A stretch of DNA of 64,000 nt. It comes from an uncultured Ulvibacter sp. (GTDB lineage Bacteria; Bacteroidota; Bacteroidia; Flavobacteriales; Flavobacteriaceae). Position numbers and translations under genes: made by a program. Where the stretch lies: the NCBI GenBank assembly GCA_938083445.1, contig CALKCP010000010.1, positions 1-64,000 of the forward strand, read 5' to 3'. Every line of letters begins with the position of its first letter. Position 1 is the stretch's first letter. Positions 42,898 to 52,710 of the stretch are shown piece by piece. A model generated the notes under the pieces. The model worked only from the letters and a program-made list of their open reading frames with translations, did not search any database and was not told where the DNA came from.

Positions 42898-44790
42898 ATG
42901 GAAGAAAAGAAATTTGACATAAACACAACTATTGGTTTCGTATTAATGGGAGGAATTCTCATTTGGATGTTATACCTAAACCAACCCACTGAGGAAGAAA
43001 TTCAGGCTGAAAAGGTGAGAACTGAGGTAGCTGCCCAAGAGAAAGCAGCGAATGATGCTGCCCAGGTTTCAGATATTAAAATGGAGCAAGCGCTTCAAGA
43101 TGTTTCTGTTGTCAAGACTGGGGATTCAATGTCTTTTGAAAAACTTAAAAACAGACTGGGTTCTTTTGCGTTCTCAGGAACACTTCCATCTGCCACAGCA
43201 AACACGACTGTTATAGAAAATGATGTGCTAAGTCTAACCATTAGCAATAAAGGGGGGTATGTTACTGAAGCCAAGCTCAAACAAATAACGACTTACGACT
43301 CGCTTCCTGTAGAAATAATAAAAAATGGGAATGCATCCTTGAACCTCCAATTCACTTCGGAAAACAGAATACTAAATACGCAAGATTTATATTTTGAACC
43401 TTCTTTGAGTCAAAATGGTGAGAATACTGTGTTAACGATGCGCCTAAAGACATCTAATGACGCATTTATTGAATATCGTTATGAACTAATGCCAGAGGAG
43501 TATATGCTCGGCTTTAGTCTAAAAACTCAAGGATTGGACGGTATTATTAACACATCGCAGCCCATGTATTTGGATTGGAGACTTAAGGGGTACCGGCATG
43601 CTAAAAGTATTAGTTATGAAAATAGGTATTCACGCTTAACCTATGAGTATGAAGATGAAAAACACTCTAAATTATCGCCCACTGGTGAAGACGATGAATT
43701 AGAGAAGGATGTTACTTGGATGAATTTCCGTCAGCATTTCTTTAGCTCAATGTTGCTCACAGATACACCATTTAAGGAAGTTGCGTTTAGCTCAATTGAT
43801 TTTGTAAAAGATGAAGAAATAGATACTGTTTTTACGAAACAATATGGCGCGAAAATGCTATTGGAGCCTAAGGGCGGAGGTTTGGATTACAATATGAATA
43901 TGTATTATGGTCCAACAGATTACAGAATTTTTAAAGAATACGGAAGAAACTTAGATGAGGCGATGCCTTTAGGTTGGGGTATTTTTGGAATGATTAATAA
44001 GTATTTTATTATTCCATTATTTGGATTTTTAAGCGGATTCCTTCCAGCCGGTATAGCCATTATAGTGCTTACCATATTATTAAAGCTTATGCTTTCTCCG
44101 GTGCAGTACAAGCAGTACTTGTCTCAGGCAAAACTAAAGGTCTTGAAGCCTGAATTAGATGCAATTAAAGAGAAGCATGGCGATAATAAAATGAAGATAC
44201 AGCAAGAGACAATGAAGCTTCAGAATATTGCGGGGGCGAGTCCTCTTAAAGGCTGTTTGCCGGCCTTATTGCAAATTCCGGTATTCTATGCGTTGTTTAC
44301 ATTTTTTCCAACGGCTTTTGATTTGTATCAAAAGAGCTTTTTGTGGGCGGACGATTTATCAAGTTTTGACACCATAGCCGAGCTTCCTTTTTACATACCG
44401 TTTTATGGGGATCACGTTAGTTTATTTCCAATTTTAGCTTCCATTGCCATCTTTATTTACATGATGATGACAACTGGACAAACGATGCAGGCACAGCAAC
44501 AACCGGGCATGCCAAACATGAAGTTTTTAATGTATTTGTCACCCTTATTTATGTTGGTATTCTTCAACAACTATGCAAGTGGATTGTCGCTCTATTACTT
44601 TATATCTAATCTTATTACTATCGGGATCATGCTTGTGATAAAGCACTACATTATCGATGAAGAGAAAATTCATGCCAAGATTCAGATAAACAAAAAGACA
44701 CCTAAGAAACAGAATAAGTTTCAGAAGAAAATGGCTTTAATGATGGAGCAGGCTGAGGAACAAAAGAGAGCAGGTGGGAAGAAAAAATAG
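42898..44790 (+). CDS. yidC: Membrane protein insertase YidC
   Basis: A 630-residue inner-membrane insertase. The first helix (about 10-27) is followed by a large periplasmic beta domain (about 60-340) and the conserved five-helix core (about 355-600), with GIFGMINKYFIIPLFGFL, LSPVQYKQYLSQAKLKVLKPE and KGCLPALLQIPVFYALF. The C-terminal tail is Lys-rich, as is usual for ribosome contact. It lies 161 nt after pyrG and appears to have its own leader. Confidence 0.96.
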   Translation: MEEKKFDINTTIGFVLMGGILIWMLYLNQPTEEEIQAEKVRTEVAAQEKAANDAAQVSDIKMEQALQDVSVVKTGDSMSFEKLKNRLGSFAFSGTLPSATANTTVIENDVLSLTISNKGGYVTEAKLKQITTYDSLPVEIIKNGNASLNLQFTSENRILNTQDLYFEPSLSQNGENTVLTMRLKTSNDAFIEYRYELMPEEYMLGFSLKTQGLDGIINTSQPMYLDWRLKGYRHAKSISYENRYSRLTYEYEDEKHSKLSPTGEDDELEKDVTWMNFRQHFFSSMLLTDTPFKEVAFSSIDFVKDEEIDTVFTKQYGAKMLLEPKGGGLDYNMNMYYGPTDYRIFKEYGRNLDEAMPLGWGIFGMINKYFIIPLFGFLSGFLPAGIAIIVLTILLKLMLSPVQYKQYLSQAKLKVLKPELDAIKEKHGDNKMKIQQETMKLQNIAGASPLKGCLPALLQIPVFYALFTFFPTAFDLYQKSFLWADDLSSFDTIAELPFYIPFYGDHVSLFPILASIAIFIYMMMTTGQTMQAQQQPGMPNMKFLMYLSPLFMLVFFNNYASGLSLYYFISNLITIGIMLVIKHYIIDEEKIHAKIQINKKTPKKQNKFQKKMALMMEQAEEQKRAGGKKK

Positions 44791-44908
44791 TTTGACGTAT
44801 TGAAAATTTGATCTTTATAATTGAATTTGGCGAGCGGTTTTTTTTGAATGTTTACTTCTCAGTGCAATAGTGTTGATACTCCAAGCGTTTTTGTAATAAA
44901 TAAAAAAA

Positions 44909-45604
44909 ATGAAGTTTCTAGTTTTATTAGTATTTGGAAGTTTCTTAAGTCTTACAACACTTGTTGCACAAGGCGTAAATCAAGTAGACGCCAATGGTGA
45001 GCGAGATGGTCTTTGGCAAAAGTTCTACGAAGGTACAAGTCAATTGCGCTATGAAGGAAACTTCCAACATGGTAAGGAGGTTGGAACCTTTAAATTTTAC
45101 TGTCAAGAATGCAAAACAGTTCCTACTGTAGTGAAGGAATTCAAGGCAAATAGTGTTCTTTCCAATGTGAAATACTACACTCCAAAAGGCGATTTAGTAA
45201 GTGTGGGGGCTATGGATGGAAAAGAACGAATCGGCGAATGGGTATACTATCATAAAAACTCCCAGAAGGTAATGACTCGTGAATTTTACAAAAATGGAAA
45301 GCGCGATGGAAAAAAAACAACATTTTATTTAAACGATCTTATTACAGAGGAAACTACCTATTTAAATGGAGTGAAGGAAGGTGCAAATAATTACTATTCA
45401 CCTGACGGGGTCCTCTTAAAGAAACTACAGTATAGAAACGACGCGCTTTTTGGCGCTGCGATATACTACGATGCTGTTGGGAATATTTCAATTGAAGGAA
45501 CCTATAAAAATGACAAAAAGCATGGCCTTTGGAAGTATTACAAAAACGGTGAGCTAACCTTGGAAGAAATATATCCCAAACCTTTAAAGAAGTCACAAAA
45601 CTAA
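44909..45604 (+). CDS. Secreted MORN-repeat protein (YwqK-like)
   Basis: A 231-residue exported protein (signal about 1-20, LTTLVAQG) made of MORN-type repeats: NGERDGLWQKFYEG, GNFQHGKEVGTFKFY, GAMDGKERIGEWVYY, NGKRDGKKTTFYL, NGVKEGANNYYSPDG and KNDKKHGLWKYYKNGE. Databases often label these YwqK toxin-antitoxin antitoxins, but nothing here is a toxin. The repeats form an extended beta sheet, probably an envelope scaffold. No function is known. Confidence 0.82.
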   Translation: MKFLVLLVFGSFLSLTTLVAQGVNQVDANGERDGLWQKFYEGTSQLRYEGNFQHGKEVGTFKFYCQECKTVPTVVKEFKANSVLSNVKYYTPKGDLVSVGAMDGKERIGEWVYYHKNSQKVMTREFYKNGKRDGKKTTFYLNDLITEETTYLNGVKEGANNYYSPDGVLLKKLQYRNDALFGAAIYYDAVGNISIEGTYKNDKKHGLWKYYKNGELTLEEIYPKPLKKSQN

Positions 45605-45688
45605 TTTGTGTTAATAAAGACCTATTATCGTTCATTAGAATATAGTACCTAAATACTAGCTGGAGTAATTATTCAAATCATTTTATTG

Positions 45689-45696
45689 TATTTTTG
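45689..45696 (+). promoter_or_regulatory. -7 element of mnmA
   Basis: TATTTTTG, a perfect TAnnTTTG box 12 nt before the ATG. Confidence 0.5.
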
Positions 45697-45708
45697 CATT
45701 TTTAAATT

Positions 45709-46902
45709 ATGAAGCAAAAACGTGTCGTTGTTGGACTTAGCGGTGGTGTAGACTCCAGCGTAGCAGCCTTTCTTTTAAAAGAACAAGGCTATGACGTTAT
45801 TGGCTTATTTATGAAAAACTGGCATGATGATTCTGTCACGATTTCTAACGAGTGTCCGTGGTTAGAAGATAGCAATGATGCGATGCTTGTTGCAGAAAAG
45901 CTAGGGATTCCATTTCAAACAGTTGATTTAAGCCTGCAATACAAAGAACGCATTGTAGATTATATGTTCCATGAATACAAGATGGGGCGAACACCCAATC
46001 CGGATGTGCTTTGCAATCGCGAAATAAAATTTGATGTCTTCATGAAAATTGCGCTGCAACTAGGAGCCGATTATGTAGCTACAGGGCATTATTGTCGCAA
46101 AGGTATTCTTGATCTTCAAGGAACAGAGACCTACCAATTGCTATCTGGGAAAGATCCAAATAAAGATCAGTCTTACTTTTTATGTCAGCTATCTCAGTCA
46201 CAGTTAGAGAAAACCTTATTCCCGATTGGAGAATTATTGAAGCCCGATGTTCGTAAAATTGCTATGGAACAAGGGTTGATTACTGCTGAAAAAAGAGATT
46301 CTCAGGGATTGTGTTTCATTGGAAAGGTAAGGCTTCCAGAGTTTCTTCAGCAAAAGTTAGCGCCGAAAGAAGGCGTTATTATTGAAGTGCCATCAGACTA
46401 TTCAGAATACCATCGAGAATTGCCTCAGTTTTCCTCTACTGGGGACGAATTGAAGTATCTTTCAGAAAAACAGCAGTATACAATGGCTGATGGGAAGGAA
46501 GTAGGAACCCACCAAGGGGCTCATTATTTTACAAAAGGACAGCGAAAAGGATTGCAAGTTGGGGGAACGCCCGAACCATTGTTTGTAATAGACACGGATG
46601 TTATTGATAATATAATTTATACAGGACAAGGAAAGACACATCCAGGCCTTTATCGTCGTGGACTATTTGTAAAGAATGACGAAGTTCATTGGGTGAGAAC
46701 TGACTTAAAGATATTAGAGAATGAAACGCTTGAAGTAATGGCGCGTATTCGGTATCGCCAAGATTTGGAAAAAGCAACATTACATCAAACACTTTCAGGG
46801 CTTTATGTTATATTTGATAAACCGCAATCGGCAATCACCGAGGGGCAGTTCGTCGCTTGGTATTCGAACGAAGAATTGCTTGGAAGCGGTGTTATAGCTT
46901 AA
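45709..46902 (+). CDS. mnmA: tRNA-specific 2-thiouridylase MnmA
   Basis: A 397-residue enzyme that thiolates U34 of tRNA-Lys, -Glu and -Gln. The PP-loop [16 protein letters not shown] (about 9-24), [13 protein letters not shown] (catalytic Cys), [20 protein letters not shown] and the second cysteine in SQGLCFIGK are all present. A C-terminal beta-barrel follows. Length is a little above the E. coli protein because of a loop around residues 225-250. It precedes the subtilase gene by 8 nt. Confidence 0.97.
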   Translation: MKQKRVVVGLSGGVDSSVAAFLLKEQGYDVIGLFMKNWHDDSVTISNECPWLEDSNDAMLVAEKLGIPFQTVDLSLQYKERIVDYMFHEYKMGRTPNPDVLCNREIKFDVFMKIALQLGADYVATGHYCRKGILDLQGTETYQLLSGKDPNKDQSYFLCQLSQSQLEKTLFPIGELLKPDVRKIAMEQGLITAEKRDSQGLCFIGKVRLPEFLQQKLAPKEGVIIEVPSDYSEYHRELPQFSSTGDELKYLSEKQQYTMADGKEVGTHQGAHYFTKGQRKGLQVGGTPEPLFVIDTDVIDNIIYTGQGKTHPGLYRRGLFVKNDEVHWVRTDLKILENETLEVMARIRYRQDLEKATLHQTLSGLYVIFDKPQSAITEGQFVAWYSNEELLGSGVIA

Positions 46903-46910
46903 AAGAAAAA

Positions 46911-48530
46911 ATGAAAAAACTCACCCTATTAGTAGCCGTTTTGGCGGCTTCGTTTATGAATGCACAGGTGCAAGATGCATTGGTTTTTCTAACAGATAAA
47001 GAAGATGTGGCAGCCTCTATTGCGAATCCGATCTCTATTTTAACACAAGATGCTATAGATCGAAAGACCCTTCAGAGTACGCCAATAGATGCGCGTGATG
47101 TTCCTGTAAATGAGGATTATATTACACAACTTAAAAATAGTCCAGGGATAAGTGTCTATGCCAAATCTAAATGGATGAACGCCGTTTATGTTCGTGGTAC
47201 GCAAAATGATATTGAAGACTTAATTACCGCTGGTTTCGTGAGTTCCGTTGAGTTTATGGACAAGTCTTTAAATTTTAGACCCGGTGGCACTATCCCAGAT
47301 AAATTTGCTATTGAGAACCAACAAAGCCGGATTGTTTACAATTATGGTGATGCAGCCAATCAAACGACTATGATCAGAGCAGATTATTTACACGAACAAG
47401 ATTTTACCGGTGACGGGATGGTCGTAGCTGTTTTGGATAGTGGTTTTCCGAATGTGATGAATAACCCTGCCTTCTCTAGTATTGTTGCTGAAGACAGGTT
47501 GCTAGGAACCTATGATTTCGCATTGCGTCAAGAAAATGTTGATGGAACAGGGTCACATGGAGCGAGGACCTTTAGTGATATTGGCGGGTTTATCTTAGAT
47601 CAATTTGTGGGTACTGCACCTGAAGCCTCTTTTTATCTTTTTAGAACAGAATATGGTCCTACCGAAAACCCAGTTGAAGAAGCATGGTGGGTTGAAGCAT
47701 TAGAACGTGCAGATAGTTTAGGTGTTGACGTTGTAAATACATCTTTAGGATATAGAGCTTATGATAATGCTGCATACGATCATAGTTATGAAGATTTAGA
47801 CGGTCAAACTACGATTGGCGCGCGTGGTGCAAATCATGCTTTTGATAAAGGAATGATCTTAGTTACTTCTGCGGGGAACGGCGGCAGTTCTAGTTTTCCT
47901 ACTGTTGGAACTCCGGGAGATTCACCCGGAATGTTAACTATTGGCGCAGTTGATTCGGATGGAGATTACGTAAGCTTTAGTTCGATAGGACCTACAGTTG
48001 ATGGTAGGGTGAAACCAGATGTAATGGCTCAAGGCCTAAACGCAGCCGTTGTGAGTCAAAACGGTACTGTATCCACAGGGAGTGGAACTTCTTTTAGTTC
48101 TCCTATAATGGCAGGAGCCGTAGCTTCTTTGTGGCAAGCCCGACCCGAAATTCCGAACGGACAGATCATGCAGGTTGTGAGAGAATCGGCACATCTATTC
48201 AATAACCCAACAGACGAAATGGGCTATGGAATTCCAAATTTTGAGGATGCTCTTACTATTCTATTGACCCTTGGACTTGAAGATCAATTGCGCGCTGAGC
48301 AGTTTGCATTGTATCCAAACCCTGTAAAAACCAGTGTTAATGTGTCGTTTCCTAATGGCGTAACAGAGGCTGATGTAAGTCTTTATAATATCATCGGAGA
48401 GCAAATCTTAACAGTTAAGATATCCAATGTTACAAATTGGATTAATTTGTCTGAACTGGGAAGCGGTATGTATTTTGCCACGATAAAATCTAATTCAAAA
48501 ACAAATAGTTTCAAGCTAATCAAAGAATAG
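46911..48530 (+). CDS. Subtilisin-like serine protease with T9SS sorting domain
   Basis: A 539-residue secreted S8 peptidase. Signal peptide about 1-19 (LAASFMNAQ), a propeptide to about 115, then the catalytic triad Asp176 (VLDSGFP), His216 (GTGSHGART) and Ser394 (SGTSFSSP). The last 75 residues (LYPNPVKTSVNVSFPNG to KLIKE) form a type A T9SS C-terminal sorting domain, which sends it through the type IX secretion system to the cell surface or outside. I start at the ATG at 46911; an in-frame upstream start lies inside mnmA. The role is probably nutrient proteolysis. Confidence 0.92.
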   Translation: MKKLTLLVAVLAASFMNAQVQDALVFLTDKEDVAASIANPISILTQDAIDRKTLQSTPIDARDVPVNEDYITQLKNSPGISVYAKSKWMNAVYVRGTQNDIEDLITAGFVSSVEFMDKSLNFRPGGTIPDKFAIENQQSRIVYNYGDAANQTTMIRADYLHEQDFTGDGMVVAVLDSGFPNVMNNPAFSSIVAEDRLLGTYDFALRQENVDGTGSHGARTFSDIGGFILDQFVGTAPEASFYLFRTEYGPTENPVEEAWWVEALERADSLGVDVVNTSLGYRAYDNAAYDHSYEDLDGQTTIGARGANHAFDKGMILVTSAGNGGSSSFPTVGTPGDSPGMLTIGAVDSDGDYVSFSSIGPTVDGRVKPDVMAQGLNAAVVSQNGTVSTGSGTSFSSPIMAGAVASLWQARPEIPNGQIMQVVRESAHLFNNPTDEMGYGIPNFEDALTILLTLGLEDQLRAEQFALYPNPVKTSVNVSFPNGVTEADVSLYNIIGEQILTVKISNVTNWINLSELGSGMYFATIKSNSKTNSFKLIKE

Positions 48531-49471
48531 TGAAAAATCGAATTACGGATCTTTTTAACATTCAATTTCCGATTGTTCAAGCTGGAATGATATGGAACAG
48601 TGGTTGGCGACTCGCTAGTGCAGTAAGTAATGCCGGCGGTTTAGGTCTTCTTGGAGCTGGATCTATGTATCCCGAGGTATTGCGTGAGCATATTATAAAA
48701 TGCAAAAAAGCAACATCCAAACCATTTGGGGTTAATGTTCCTTTGCTGTATCCAAACATTGAGGAGCTTATGGAGGTAATTATTTCTGAAGGGGTTCAAA
48801 TTGTATTTACTTCAGCAGGAAACCCGAAAGTCCATACGGCAAGACTCAAAAAAAACAATATTATTGTAGTCCATGTTGTGAGTAGCGTGAAATTTGCTTT
48901 AAAGGCTCAAGAAGCAGGAGTAGATGCCATAGTGGCTGAAGGTTTTGAAGCAGGTGGTCATAATGGAAGAGAGGAAACGACAACCTTTACCTTGATCCCT
49001 ATGGTGAAAGAAAAATTACAGCTTCCTTTAATAGCGGCCGGAGGCATAGCTAATGGCAAAGGGATGCTTGCTGCCATGATTCTAGGTGCTGATGGAGTAC
49101 AAGTTGGTAGTCGCTTCGTAGCTTCAAATGAAGCTTCCTCCCATCCAGATTTTAAAAAAATGGTCATAGCTTCAAAAGAGGGTGATACCCAATTGACATT
49201 TAAAGAATTGGCTCCTGTTCGAATGCTCAAGAATCATTTTTATGAGGAAGTAATGCAACTCTATAGCACGAACCCCACAAAGGAACAGCTTATCAAATTA
49301 CTTGGACGCGCACGTGCGAAAAAAGGGATGTTTGAAGGCGATATGGAAAATGGTGAACTTGAAATTGGACAAATTGCTGGTCTTATTCACGATATTAAAC
49401 CTGCGGCACAAATCGTTCAAGAAATGATTTTTGAATTTGAGGGAGCTAGAAAAACAGTAAACTTGCTTTAG
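48530..49471 (+). CDS. Nitronate monooxygenase family flavoprotein
   Basis: A 313-residue FMN-binding TIM-barrel enzyme. IQFPIVQAGMIW (N-terminal strand), VAEGFEAGGHNG, LIAAGGIANGKGMLAAMILGADGVQVGSRF are the family signatures, with the FMN-phosphate loop in the last. Members oxidise nitronates, or reduce enoyl-ACP in the FabK subgroup; FabK would also show this pattern, so the reaction is not fixed. The GTG start overlaps the subtilase stop by one base (TAGTG), suggesting coupled translation. Confidence 0.85.
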   Translation: MKNRITDLFNIQFPIVQAGMIWNSGWRLASAVSNAGGLGLLGAGSMYPEVLREHIIKCKKATSKPFGVNVPLLYPNIEELMEVIISEGVQIVFTSAGNPKVHTARLKKNNIIVVHVVSSVKFALKAQEAGVDAIVAEGFEAGGHNGREETTTFTLIPMVKEKLQLPLIAAGGIANGKGMLAAMILGADGVQVGSRFVASNEASSHPDFKKMVIASKEGDTQLTFKELAPVRMLKNHFYEEVMQLYSTNPTKEQLIKLLGRARAKKGMFEGDMENGELEIGQIAGLIHDIKPAAQIVQEMIFEFEGARKTVNLL

Positions 49472-49591
49472 AACTCTTGTGGTTTATTTTATAAAACAGA
49501 TTCTTAATGAAGAGTAAAAACTTGCACAGAATGGCGGTGTATCGTTTAATTTCGATATCGTGTGGTTGCACTTTTGTAGATACTATTGCGC

Positions 49592-49623
49592 ATAAAAAAA
49601 GCCCCGATTTAAATCAGGGCTTT
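49592..49623 (-). terminator. Terminator of the cold-shock gene
   Basis: On the reverse strand AAAGCCCTGATTT/AAATCGGGGCTTT forms a 13-bp stem with one U-G wobble, then seven T. The wobble pairs only in the reverse-strand RNA, so it serves the cold-shock gene. Confidence 0.8.
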
Positions 49624-49649
49624 GCATTTTAAAAAAGTTAAAGCGTATA

Positions 49650-49841
49650 TTATAAAACTTTTACGTTTACTGCGTTCAATCCTTTTTTACCTTCTTGTAA
49701 GTCAAATTCTACTTCATCACCTTCACGAATTTCATCGATTAATCCAGAGATGTGTACAAAATGTTCTTTGTCTGATCCTTCTTCAGTGATAAAGCCAAAT
49801 CCTTTGGTGTCATTGAAAAATTTTACTGTTCCTTTATTCAT
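49650..49841 (-). CDS. CspA-family cold-shock protein
   Basis: A 63-residue single OB-fold RNA chaperone. MNKGTVKFFNDTKGFGFITE holds RNP1 (KGFGFI, 13-18), and EHFVHISGL holds RNP2; the end GLNAVNVKVL is typical. It binds single-stranded RNA and DNA and prevents secondary structure. Upstream on the reverse strand lies a very AT-rich leader with a TATCTTCG near-match to the -7 box. It is monocistronic, with its own terminator. Confidence 0.95.
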   Translation of the reverse strand: MNKGTVKFFNDTKGFGFITEEGSDKEHFVHISGLIDEIREGDEVEFDLQEGKKGLNAVNVKVL

Positions 49842-49996
49842 TACTAAATATTAAATATTATTATTAGAAGCGAAGATAGAATTCTTTTATAATAAAAGCT
49901 AAAATTATTAAAATAATTTTAAAATTGTGATTTTAAGTTGTTTATGGAATTAAAATGAATCTATTTTTTCAGTCTGTAGTATGTTAAAATATCATG

Positions 49997-50004
49997 TACC
50001 TTTG
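49997..50004 (+). promoter_or_regulatory. -7 element of the DUF1456 gene
   Basis: TACCTTTG, a perfect TAnnTTTG box 8 nt before the ATG at 50013. Confidence 0.4.
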
Positions 50005-50012
50005 TTTAACTT

Positions 50013-50252
50013 ATGGGACTAACAAATAATGATATATTTAAAAAATTAAGAGTTGCACACAAATTACGTGATGAAGATATTGTCAAGATTTGTGAGTTGG
50101 TAGATTTTAAAGTTTCAAAAAGTGAATTAGGAGCTTTTTTTAGAAATGAAAATCATTCAAAATATGTTGAATGCGGAGATCAAATACTTCGAAATTTCCT
50201 CAATGGATTGGTCATTCATTTAAGAGGGCCGATGCCGCCTAAAAAGAAATAG
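50013..50252 (+). CDS. Single-repeat DUF1456 protein (YehS-like)
   Basis: A 79-residue protein with one DUF1456 unit: LTNNDIFKKLRVAHKLRDED and SELGAFFRNENHSKYVECGDQILRNFLNGL. E. coli YehS and most relatives have about 156 residues with two such units; here the protein ends in PPKKK after one. The DNA after the stop shows no second unit in any frame, so it is a short form, not a frameshift. Function unknown. Confidence 0.78.
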   Translation: MGLTNNDIFKKLRVAHKLRDEDIVKICELVDFKVSKSELGAFFRNENHSKYVECGDQILRNFLNGLVIHLRGPMPPKKK

Positions 50253-50466
50253 GACCGTTCGAATCTAGCCCTTTGCAAAAACGATCGCTAAGGTCTTCTT
50301 TTTCTTGGCGAAGTTCATTCTTTTTCATCAGGTCAATCGATATTCAATCATCCGCGATTACAAACTCGAAATAGGATTTCTACTTTCAAAAAATGAGCAT
50401 CTATTTACCTTCTCCTTGTTTGTAAAGAACGGTTCAAAAAGATTAGTCCAAGACTAGAACATTTAT

Positions 50467-50474
50467 TATTTTTG
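50467..50474 (+). promoter_or_regulatory. -7 element of sucC
   Basis: TATTTTTG, a perfect TAnnTTTG box 28 nt before the sucC ATG. Confidence 0.5.
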
Positions 50475-50502
50475 CCCTTCAAAACACCTATACCTTTCCA
50501 TT

Positions 50503-51693
50503 ATGAATTTACACGAATATCAAGGCAAAGAAATATTGAATAGTTTTGGAGTTGAAATCCAACGAGGTATTGTAGCTACAACTCCTGCCGAAGCTGTTTT
50601 AGCGGCAAAAAAATTAACTGAAGATACTGGAACAGGCTGGCACGTAATTAAGGCGCAGGTTCATGCAGGAGGGCGAGGAAAAGGCGGTGGTGTAAAACTA
50701 GCTAAGAATCTTGAACAAGTAGAGCAAATTGCAGATGATATTATCGGTATGATGCTTATTACACCTCAGACGAGTGCTGAGGGGAAAAAAGTGAATCAGA
50801 TTTTAGTTGCTGAAGATGTGTACTATCCAGGTGACAGTGAACCGGAAGAATATTATATAAGTGTTCTTTTGAATAGAGGCACTGGAAAAAACATGATCAT
50901 GTATTCTACTGAAGGAGGTATGGATATAGAAACGGTTGCTGAAGAAACACCACATTTAATATTCACTGAAGAAATTGATCCTGCTGTAGGATTGTTAGGG
51001 TTCCAGGCAAGAAAGATTGCTTTTAACCTTGGTTTAAGTGGTAAAGCATTTAAGCAAATGACAAAATTTGTGAGCGCACTATATAAGGCATACCTAAATA
51101 GTGACTCATCTATGTTTGAAATAAATCCTGTTCTGAAAACGAGTGATGATCGAATCATTGCAGTTGATGCTAAGGTAAGTATCGATGATAATGCCTTATT
51201 TCGTCATCCCGATTATGTTGCAATGCGCGATTTAAGAGAAGAAAATGCAATAGAGGTAGAGGCTAGTGAAGTGGGACTAAATTATGTGGATCTTGATGGT
51301 AATGTTGGCTGTATGGTAAATGGTGCAGGCTTGGCAATGGCAACAATGGATCTTATTAAACAAGCAGGTGGTGAACCGGCTAACTTTCTAGATGTTGGAG
51401 GTACAGCTGATGCCGAAAGGGTAGAGTTGGCATTCAAGTTAATCCTACGAGATCCAAATGTAAAGGCTATTTTAATTAATATTTTTGGAGGAATAGTTCG
51501 TTGCGATAGAGTTGCGCAGGGAATTGTTGATGCTTATAAAAACATGGGAACTATAAAAGTGCCGATAATTGTGAGATTACAAGGAACGAATGCAGATATA
51601 GCGAAAGAGTTGATAGACAATAGCGGTCTGGATGTTCAAAGTGCTGTCGAATTTAAAGAGGCTGCAGATAAAGTACAGAAAGTATTGGCATAA
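50503..51693 (+). CDS. sucC: Succinyl-CoA synthetase beta subunit
   Basis: A 396-residue TCA-cycle enzyme subunit with an ATP-grasp domain. MNLHEYQGKEILNSFGVEIQ opens the protein; KAQVHAGGRGKGGGVKLA binds nucleotide; MFEINPVL and DAKVSIDDNALFRHPDY follow; LDVGGTADAERVELAF and NIFGGIVRCDRVAQGI form the CoA-ligase half. Length normal. sucD is not adjacent, which is common in Bacteroidota. A strong terminator follows. Confidence 0.97.
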   Translation: MNLHEYQGKEILNSFGVEIQRGIVATTPAEAVLAAKKLTEDTGTGWHVIKAQVHAGGRGKGGGVKLAKNLEQVEQIADDIIGMMLITPQTSAEGKKVNQILVAEDVYYPGDSEPEEYYISVLLNRGTGKNMIMYSTEGGMDIETVAEETPHLIFTEEIDPAVGLLGFQARKIAFNLGLSGKAFKQMTKFVSALYKAYLNSDSSMFEINPVLKTSDDRIIAVDAKVSIDDNALFRHPDYVAMRDLREENAIEVEASEVGLNYVDLDGNVGCMVNGAGLAMATMDLIKQAGGEPANFLDVGGTADAERVELAFKLILRDPNVKAILINIFGGIVRCDRVAQGIVDAYKNMGTIKVPIIVRLQGTNADIAKELIDNSGLDVQSAVEFKEAADKVQKVLA

Positions 51694-51715
51694 AATAAGC
51701 GGTTTCAATCAATTT

Positions 51716-51749
51716 AAAAGCCTTGAAGATATTCAAGGCTTTTTTTTTA
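51716..51749 (+). terminator. Terminator of sucC
   Basis: A 12-bp stem AAAAGCCTTGAA/TTCAAGGCTTTT with loop GATA, then a T run, 22 nt after the sucC stop. Confidence 0.85.
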
Positions 51750-51846
51750 CGTATTCGTAAGAGGAGACTGTCAAATGGGTTTACAGAAAAGATAAGGGAT
51801 TCTTCTAAAATACACTATTTTTTATAGACAGCGATCCTTTTGAAAC

Positions 51847-52617
51847 CTAACGGCCCCTGCGCTCCCTGCCTTCTATCTTCCTTGCAGCGGGTGCGTTATT
51901 AGAATCTAAAACAGCGTCTTGCAATCCTTTAATTTCTTCAGTTGTTAAATCGCGCCATGTGCCAATTTCTAGATTTCCGAGGGAAATATTCATAATGCGT
52001 TCCCGCTTGAGGCTTACAACATCAAACTCTAGATATTCACACATTCTACGAATTTGACGGTTCAGACCCTGGACTAAAATAATTCTAAAAACAAACCTAC
52101 TAAGTCTCTCCACAAAACATTTTTTTGTAGTCGTTTCTAGTTCGTGTAAAGGAACTCCACTGCTCATTTTTTTAATAAACTCATCCGTAACTGGGCGATC
52201 TACCTTTACGATATACTCTTTTTCATGTTTATTTCCCGCTCGAAGTATTTTGTTGACAATATCACCATCATTTGTCATTAGAAGCAGACCTTCACTTGGT
52301 TTGTCTAGCCTGCCAACATGAAATATTCTTTCTTTATGCCCAATAAAATCAACAACATTTCCATCAACTCTTTTGTCGGTAGTGCAGGTAATGCCCGTTG
52401 GTTTATTCAAGGCAATATAAACAAGGGTGTCATTGCTTACAATACGTTTTCCATCAACCCGTATTATATCACCTGGCATGGCTCTATCACCAAGGGTCTT
52501 CTTCTCGCCATTAATCGTTACAAGACCTTTTTCTATAAGCACATCTGCTTGGCGACGCGAACAATAGCCACTATCGCTTATGGCTTTATTTAATCTAGTG
52601 GAATCCGGATGGTTCAT
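51847..52617 (-). CDS. rluF: 23S rRNA pseudouridine synthase RluF-type
   Basis: A 256-residue RsuA-family enzyme. An N-terminal S4 domain (about 8-55, RLNKAISDSGYCSRRQADVLI) precedes the catalytic domain with VGRLDKPSEGLLLMTNDGD (catalytic Asp in GRLD) and QGLNRQIRRMCEYLEFDV. The EYIVKVDRPVTDEFIKKMSSG pattern agrees with RluF, which modifies U2604 of 23S rRNA and tRNA-Tyr U35. Assignment to RluF rather than RluB/E is likely but not certain. Confidence 0.85.
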   Translation of the reverse strand: MNHPDSTRLNKAISDSGYCSRRQADVLIEKGLVTINGEKKTLGDRAMPGDIIRVDGKRIVSNDTLVYIALNKPTGITCTTDKRVDGNVVDFIGHKERIFHVGRLDKPSEGLLLMTNDGDIVNKILRAGNKHEKEYIVKVDRPVTDEFIKKMSSGVPLHELETTTKKCFVERLSRFVFRIILVQGLNRQIRRMCEYLEFDVVSLKRERIMNISLGNLEIGTWRDLTTEEIKGLQDAVLDSNNAPAARKIEGRERRGR

Positions 52618-52710
52618 TGTTTTTGTATAAATTTCAGTATTGCAAAGATACGTAGTTTCAGAGTTTAAGAATTACAAGTAGCTGAGAATACATTTTCAAT
52701 CATTTATAAT

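Noticed and set aside
44909-45604. YwqK-type toxin-antitoxin system
   Set aside because: The MORN-repeat protein has a signal peptide and no toxin gene is near; the database label is misleading.
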